Part shown: in pieces, positions 6,285-9,613 of the stretch
How the letters are laid out: each line of letters opens with the position of its first letter
Numbering within the stretch: the stretch's first letter is position 1
DNA from: Actinomycetota bacterium
GTDB lineage: Bacteria; Actinomycetota; Acidimicrobiia; Acidimicrobiales; Ilumatobacteraceae
Assembly (NCBI GenBank): GCA_009704065.1
Contig: WLEX01000031.1
Span: forward strand, 1-9,613
Length of the DNA stretch: 9,613 nucleotides
Reading direction: 5' to 3'
Notes under the pieces: generated by a model
Databases searched by the model: none
Told to the model about the DNA's origin: nothing
Seen by the model: the letters and a program-made list of their open reading frames with translations, nothing else
Made by a program: the position numbers and the translations under genes

Positions 6285-7453
6285 GCAGAACCAAGACCAA
6301 TCACGTGAGCAAGTCCAACTTTTGCGCCTTCAATCTGTCGAGGTCCAGCTTCTCCGCGAAGGTGGTGGCACACTTCCCAGATATTGGCAATGCCAGTAGC
6401 TGCAATGGGGTGTCCCTTGGATTCAAGACCACCCGAGACATTCACAGGCATGGACCCGTCTCGCCAGGTTGCGCCTGAATTGAAGAAGTCGACTGCGCCG
6501 CCTTCTTCACACAACATGAGATTGTCGTAGTGCACCAATTCGGCTGTTGCAAAGCAGTCGTGAAGTTCAACGAGGTTGAGATCAGCGGGGGAAACGCCAG
6601 CCTGCTCGTAGGCCTGTTTGGCTGCGATACGCGTCAAAGTGTTGACATCAGGAAGTACCTGACATGCCTCTTGATATGGATCACTAGTCAAGATTGAGGC
6701 AGACACTTTGATTGCGCGGCGTTGTTGTTCTAGCGACAAGGTTTTGAGCTTGGTTCCGCTAACCACTACTGCAGCGGCTGCGCCATCGCAGTTAGCTGAA
6801 CACATAGGACGAGTGTTCGGATAAGAGATCATGATGTCGTTCATGATCTCTTCAAGGCTCATCTTCTTGTTGTAAGCAGCTAATGGATTAAGAGTGGAGT
6901 GAGCGTGATTCTTCTCCGAAATTTTTGCGAACAGCTCGAATGTTGCGCCACCGTACTTGTGGCCATATTCCATTCCCACTTGGGCAAATGTGCCTGGCAT
7001 GGCAGCTGTGCCGACCAAACCATCGGTATTGGTGACTGAACCGTAGCGACCTGAAGGAGTCCACTCTTTGTTCTTGCCCTTTGGTGTTCCGCCTCCGCCA
7101 AGAAGACCTACACCAGCAAGCTTTTCTACACCGACTGCAAGTCCCATATCGCATTCACCAGCTTTAATAGCCATGATCGCTGTACGCAATGCAGTTGCAC
7201 CGGTTGCGCACGCGTTAGAGACGTTGTACACGGGGATACCGGTTTGGCCCACTTGCTTTTGAATCATCTGACCAATGCCACCTTGTCCCATGAGACAACC
7301 AGCGGCCATGATGCCAATATCTTTCATTGTCACTTGAGCGTCAGCGAGTGCTGCGATCACCGCTTCTGATGCAAGGTCAACGGTGTCCTTGTCGGGATAC
7401 TTCCCGAACTTGGTCATGTAAATACCAAGGATGTAGATGTCGTCTGATGCCAT
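6248..7453 (-). CDS. Thiolase, SCP2/lipid-transfer type (acetyl-CoA acetyltransferase family)
   Basis: Thiolase-fold enzyme of the kind annotated as acetyl-CoA acetyltransferase or nonspecific lipid-transfer protein, usually acting in acyl-CoA or steroid side-chain breakdown. It has 401 residues. The nucleophilic cysteine is Cys82 in NVSNACATG, an HDCFA motif has His298, the catalytic histidine is His348 in GHPIAATG, and a second cysteine (Cys391) lies in GLGSACG near the C-terminus. With all these present it could be a real thiolase; Ltp2-like aldolases of steroid degradation resemble it, but they generally lack the full thiolase catalytic set. The ATG at 7453 is preceded by GGAGAA about six bases upstream. 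The DUF35 gene lies 45 bases upstream and is the usual partner of this class. The 3' end runs 37 bases into the hydrolase frame if that gene starts at its TTG. Confidence 0.9.
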   Translation of the reverse strand: MASDDIYILGIYMTKFGKYPDKDTVDLASEAVIAALADAQVTMKDIGIMAAGCLMGQGGIGQMIQKQVGQTGIPVYNVSNACATGATALRTAIMAIKAGECDMGLAVGVEKLAGVGLLGGGGTPKGKNKEWTPSGRYGSVTNTDGLVGTAAMPGTFAQVGMEYGHKYGGATFELFAKISEKNHAHSTLNPLAAYNKKMSLEEIMNDIMISYPNTRPMCSANCDGAAAAVVVSGTKLKTLSLEQQRRAIKVSASILTSDPYQEACQVLPDVNTLTRIAAKQAYEQAGVSPADLNLVELHDCFATAELVHYDNLMLCEEGGAVDFFNSGATWRDGSMPVNVSGGLESKGHPIAATGIANIWEVCHHLRGEAGPRQIEGAKVGLAHVIGLGSACGIHILEKSSL

Positions 7454-7470
7454 TGTGTTCTCCGATGTTT

Positions 7471-7494
7471 TGGTGGTGGTAGTAGTGGTAGTTG
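7471..7494. repeat. Short TNG trinucleotide tract
   Basis: Eight consecutive TNG triplets (TGG x3, TAG x2, TGG, TAG, TTG) lie in the 45-base gap between the DUF35 and thiolase genes. In the minus-strand mRNA this is a C/A-rich run, which should be unstructured just upstream of the thiolase ribosome-binding site. It may be simple slippage sequence or may help ribosome loading; the function is not known. Confidence 0.6.
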
Positions 7495-7498
7495 TAAT

Positions 7499-7894
7499 TT
7501 ATGCGGGCTCGAAACCAAAGCCAATGGCTTCAGCTCCGTTGTCGTCGAGACCAAGAGAATAGGTGGCAAGACGAACTTTCATTCCTAATGTGACCTTCTC
7601 TGGGGTTGGGTCAACATTGATGAGATTTGCTCGAACGCTGGTGCCGCCACAATTGATAATTGCTGCAACGAACGGCACCGGAACGCCTGGGGCTGCAAAG
7701 GTCACGATTGTGAAAGACCGAACAATGCCATCACTATCAATATTCGACTTTTTGAAATCCGTTGCGAAGCAAGAGGCACATGCATTGCGACGATCGAAAT
7801 AGCGAGCACCGCATTTGGTGCATTCGTTTGCTACGAGATGTGGCGATGGAGCGAGTACCAAGTAATCGACGAGTGGAACTTGAGTGATGGTCAT
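7499..7894 (-). CDS. DUF35 OB-fold/zinc-ribbon protein, thiolase partner
   Basis: Small 131-residue protein of the DUF35 (ChsH2 C-terminal-like) type: an N-terminal rubredoxin-like zinc ribbon followed by an OB-fold. The zinc ribbon cysteines are 25 and 28 (CTKC) and 39 and 42 (CASC), and the OB-fold fills about 50-131 (GIVRSFTIVTF, then PVPFVAAIINC). Proteins of this family bind SCP2-type thiolases or aldolases and are thought to help hold the CoA substrate; the DUF35-thiolase gene order here matches that known partnership. The ATG at 7894 has AAGGGA a few bases upstream on the minus strand. It is the first gene of the minus-strand group, so the promoter should lie in 7895-8009. Catalysis by itself is not expected. 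Confidence 0.9.
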   Translation of the reverse strand: MTITQVPLVDYLVLAPSPHLVANECTKCGARYFDRRNACASCFATDFKKSNIDSDGIVRSFTIVTFAAPGVPVPFVAAIINCGGTSVRANLINVDPTPEKVTLGMKVRLATYSLGLDDNGAEAIGFGFEPA

Positions 7895-7911
7895 ATCTTC
7901 CCTTTAACTTT

Positions 7912-7973
7912 CGGTCTCCACCTTATGCGGTCTGGGTAGGAACTTTGAGAGTTGGATGAGTGTGGTCAGACCG
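7912..7973. promoter_or_regulatory. Divergent promoter region with three CGGTCT half-sites
   Basis: The 115-base gap between the divergent DUF35 and lactone-oxidase genes contains CGGTCT at 7912-7917, CGGTCTG at 7928-7934 (16 bases on, in direct orientation) and the inverted copy CAGACCG at 7967-7973. This arrangement could bind a dimeric regulator controlling both directions. A weak plus-strand promoter, TTGGAT (7952-7957) with TATTTA (7974-7979) at 16-base spacing, would be overlapped by the right-hand copy. The repeats are read directly from the sequence; the operator role is inferred and six-base matches can occur by chance. Confidence 0.35.
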
Positions 7974-8009
7974 TATTTACGATACAAATAGGGGGTCGCA
8001 GGAGGCATT

Positions 8010-9305
8010 ATGGCAACCACATGGAAGAACTGGGCTGGAAATCAGACAGCCCGGCCACTCTCAATTTCACGCCCAAGGTCGGTAGGAGAAGTTGCCAGCA
8101 TCGTGTCCCAAGCGGCACTACTTGGGGAAACAGTCAAGGTGGTCGGTTCTGGGCACAGTTTTACTGGTGCTGCGGCTACAAATGGTCGACTGTTACGTAT
8201 CGACGCTCTATCTGGGATTCGGTCTATTGATAGAGAGAAGCTTCAGGTCACGGTGGGTGCTGGCACCACCCTCAACACCCTGAACCGTCTCTTGGCGGCC
8301 GAAGGTCTAGCGATGGCCAATTTGGGTGACATTGCATATCAAACGGTTGCGGGAGCCATCTCTACGTCCACCCACGGAACAGGCACAGAGCTCACTGGTC
8401 TGGCCGCGCAGGTGGTGGCGCTCACTCTTGTCACGGCCTCTGGTGAAATCATCTCATGTTCGCTCACTGAACACCCACACATCTTCGAAATGGCGCGAGT
8501 GTCAGTAGGGGCTCTTGGTGTCGTAGTGGAATGCACCATTCAAGCAGTTCCAGCTTTTCGATTGCGGGCGAGTGAAGCGCCGTTCACCTTGGATTCGCTT
8601 CTCCCACAAATTCATGAGTTGGCGCACGAGCATGACCACTTTGAATTTTTCTGGATACCTCACACGCGATGGGCGCTCACTAAGAGGAACAATCGAACCG
8701 ATGATCCTTTAGATCCACTGCCTCCTATCAGAGGTTGGATTGGCAAAACTTTTATGGAGAATTATGCCTTCGGTGCGTTATGCAAAGTGGGGAAGTTGCG
8801 TCCTTCACTTATTCCTCGGCTTGCAACGGCGTTGCCATCATCGGGATCGCGTGAATATGTAAACGACAGTTACAAAATTTTTGCGAGTCCCCGTCTAGTG
8901 AAATTCTACGAAATGGAATACGCCATCCCTGCTGCGTCGGTGGTTCCCGCCTTGCAGGAACTCCGCGCAATGATTGAACGCAAGGGCTACTTACTTAACT
9001 TTCCAGTTGAGGTTCGTTTTACAAAACAAGATGATGTTCCTCTGTCTACGTCTTATGGTCGCGACTCTGCATACATCGCAGTGCACGTCTATAAAGGCAT
9101 GGAGAAAGAACCGTTCTTTCATGATGTGGAATCAATCATGAAAACGTATGAAGGTCGTCCGCACTGGGGCAAGATGCACTACCAAACTGCGCAAGAATTA
9201 CGAGTTTTATATCCACGATTCGATGACTTCATTGATGTACGAAATCAAATAGATCCTCATCGAGTCTTCGCTAACGATTACACACGACAAGTATTTGGCG
9301 AATAA
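8010..9305 (+). CDS. FAD-dependent D-arabinono-/L-gulono-1,4-lactone oxidase family protein
   Basis: Flavoprotein of the vanillyl-alcohol-oxidase fold that oxidises aldono-1,4-lactones or a related sugar acid or alcohol. The 431-residue protein has a PCMH-type FAD-binding domain at about 15-180: VGSGHSFT with His49, the position that carries covalent FAD in related oxidases, and the FAD-contact run GAISTSTHGTG (115-125). The substrate domain follows. The C-terminal lactone-oxidase signature has HWGK (385-388), LYPRFDDF, then IDPHRVFAND. The start at ATG 8010 is supported by AGGAGG at 8000-8005. Mycobacterial L-gulonolactone dehydrogenase belongs to the same family; whether this enzyme uses oxygen or another acceptor cannot be read here. 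It is divergent from the DUF35-thiolase group, and its TAA stop directly abuts the stop of the convergent gene. Confidence 0.9.
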   Translation: MATTWKNWAGNQTARPLSISRPRSVGEVASIVSQAALLGETVKVVGSGHSFTGAAATNGRLLRIDALSGIRSIDREKLQVTVGAGTTLNTLNRLLAAEGLAMANLGDIAYQTVAGAISTSTHGTGTELTGLAAQVVALTLVTASGEIISCSLTEHPHIFEMARVSVGALGVVVECTIQAVPAFRLRASEAPFTLDSLLPQIHELAHEHDHFEFFWIPHTRWALTKRNNRTDDPLDPLPPIRGWIGKTFMENYAFGALCKVGKLRPSLIPRLATALPSSGSREYVNDSYKIFASPRLVKFYEMEYAIPAASVVPALQELRAMIERKGYLLNFPVEVRFTKQDDVPLSTSYGRDSAYIAVHVYKGMEKEPFFHDVESIMKTYEGRPHWGKMHYQTAQELRVLYPRFDDFIDVRNQIDPHRVFANDYTRQVFGE

Positions 9306-9613
9306 CTACAAACAAATATCTTGAGGTCGAACTGGACAGCGATCAATTTGTTTACCTATCGCGTTGCGTATCGCAGCCACGATTGCCGGTGTCACTGAAA
9401 TGCAGGGAGGCTCGCCGATTCCCTTGGCACCCATGGGCGCTTGAGGATCCGGTTCTTCAATGAAACGAGCAACCACTACTGGAGCGTCCAGCGCGGTTGG
9501 CAAGAGATAGTCGGTAAAACTGGGGTTACGAACTTTTCCATCCGTCACAACGATTTCTTCCATGACCGCTAGGCCGAGTCCCTGCGCAATACCGCCCTCT
9601 AATTGGCCAATCG
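9306..9613 (-). CDS. Xanthine dehydrogenase/aldehyde oxidase family, molybdopterin-binding subunit, C-terminal part
   Basis: The C-terminal 101 codons of a large molybdenum hydroxylase subunit; the gene continues beyond the window edge and the ATG at 9563 is internal. Reading from the edge gives GQLEGGIAQGLGLAVMEEI, the conserved glutamine- and glycine-rich segment of this family, then NPSFTDYLLPTALDAP and the diagnostic GAKGIGEPP. The glutamate of that last motif (codon 9411-9413) is the catalytic base in xanthine dehydrogenase. The family hydroxylates purines, aldehydes, nicotinate or CO, and the fragment does not show which. The EEPDPQAPMGAKGIGE pattern is closest to xanthine dehydrogenase and related aerobic hydroxylases. 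FAD- and 2Fe-2S subunits would be expected nearby outside the window. Confidence 0.9.
   Translation of the reverse strand, partial: IGQLEGGIAQGLGLAVMEEIVVTDGKVRNPSFTDYLLPTALDAPVVVARFIEEPDPQAPMGAKGIGEPPCISVTPAIVAAIRNAIGKQIDRCPVRPQDICL

Noticed and set aside
7471..7494. The TNG tract as a minisatellite or the start of a CRISPR-like array.
   Set aside because: It is only eight short triplets, with no spacers and no longer repeat unit.
1..9613. Mobile elements, integration sites or prophage remains, including use of the tRNA-Leu as an attachment site.
   Set aside because: No transposase, integrase, terminal inverted repeats or repeat of the tRNA 3' end was seen; the genes are intact and typical of a chromosome.

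Overview
The window is bacterial, most probably from an actinobacterium (Actinomycetota). The base composition looks balanced by eye. The peptide-type ABC permease has the cysteine-bearing extracellular loop familiar from actinobacterial DppB proteins, and the metabolic genes (SCP2-type thiolase with a DUF35 partner, EstB-like serine hydrolase, aldonolactone oxidase, xanthine-dehydrogenase-type molybdoenzyme) suit an aerobic heterotroph, perhaps of the Acidimicrobiia type. This placement is inference; there is no rRNA or other phylogenetic marker here.

Layout. Positions 1-4020 (+) carry a peptide/opine/nickel-type (family 5) ABC importer: the 3' part of a substrate-binding protein, a strong hairpin, one DppB-type permease, and two ATPases (DppD- and DppF-type). 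The last three genes are chained by ATGA stop/start overlaps. No DppC-type second permease lies between them. Ten bases later comes secG (+), then a tRNA-Leu gene with encoded CCA and a canonical rho-independent terminator (4416-4441). The tRNA's anticodon reads AAG, which is uncommon in bacteria.

Positions 4414-7894 hold a minus-strand gene group, in transcription order: DUF35 OB-fold/zinc-ribbon protein, thiolase, EstB-like serine hydrolase, secreted polysaccharide deacetylase. The last three overlap one another and the group looks like one operon. The thiolase and DUF35 protein probably form a complex acting on an acyl-CoA. The hydrolase and deacetylase may be co-transcribed without a shared pathway. 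The last gene runs head-on into the tRNA terminator.

Positions 7895-8009 are a divergent promoter region with three copies of a CGGTCT half-site. On its right is a plus-strand FAD-dependent D-arabinono-/L-gulono-1,4-lactone oxidase family gene (8010-9305). Its stop codon directly abuts the stop codon of a convergent minus-strand gene that leaves the window, the C-terminus of the molybdopterin-binding subunit of a xanthine dehydrogenase/aldehyde oxidase family enzyme.

Overall this is ordinary chromosomal sequence. No mobile element, CRISPR array, defence system or clearly new system was seen. The points most worth checking are the tRNA-Leu(AAG), the missing second permease, the hairpin with a perfect Shine-Dalgarno arm, and the repeated half-sites in the divergent promoter.
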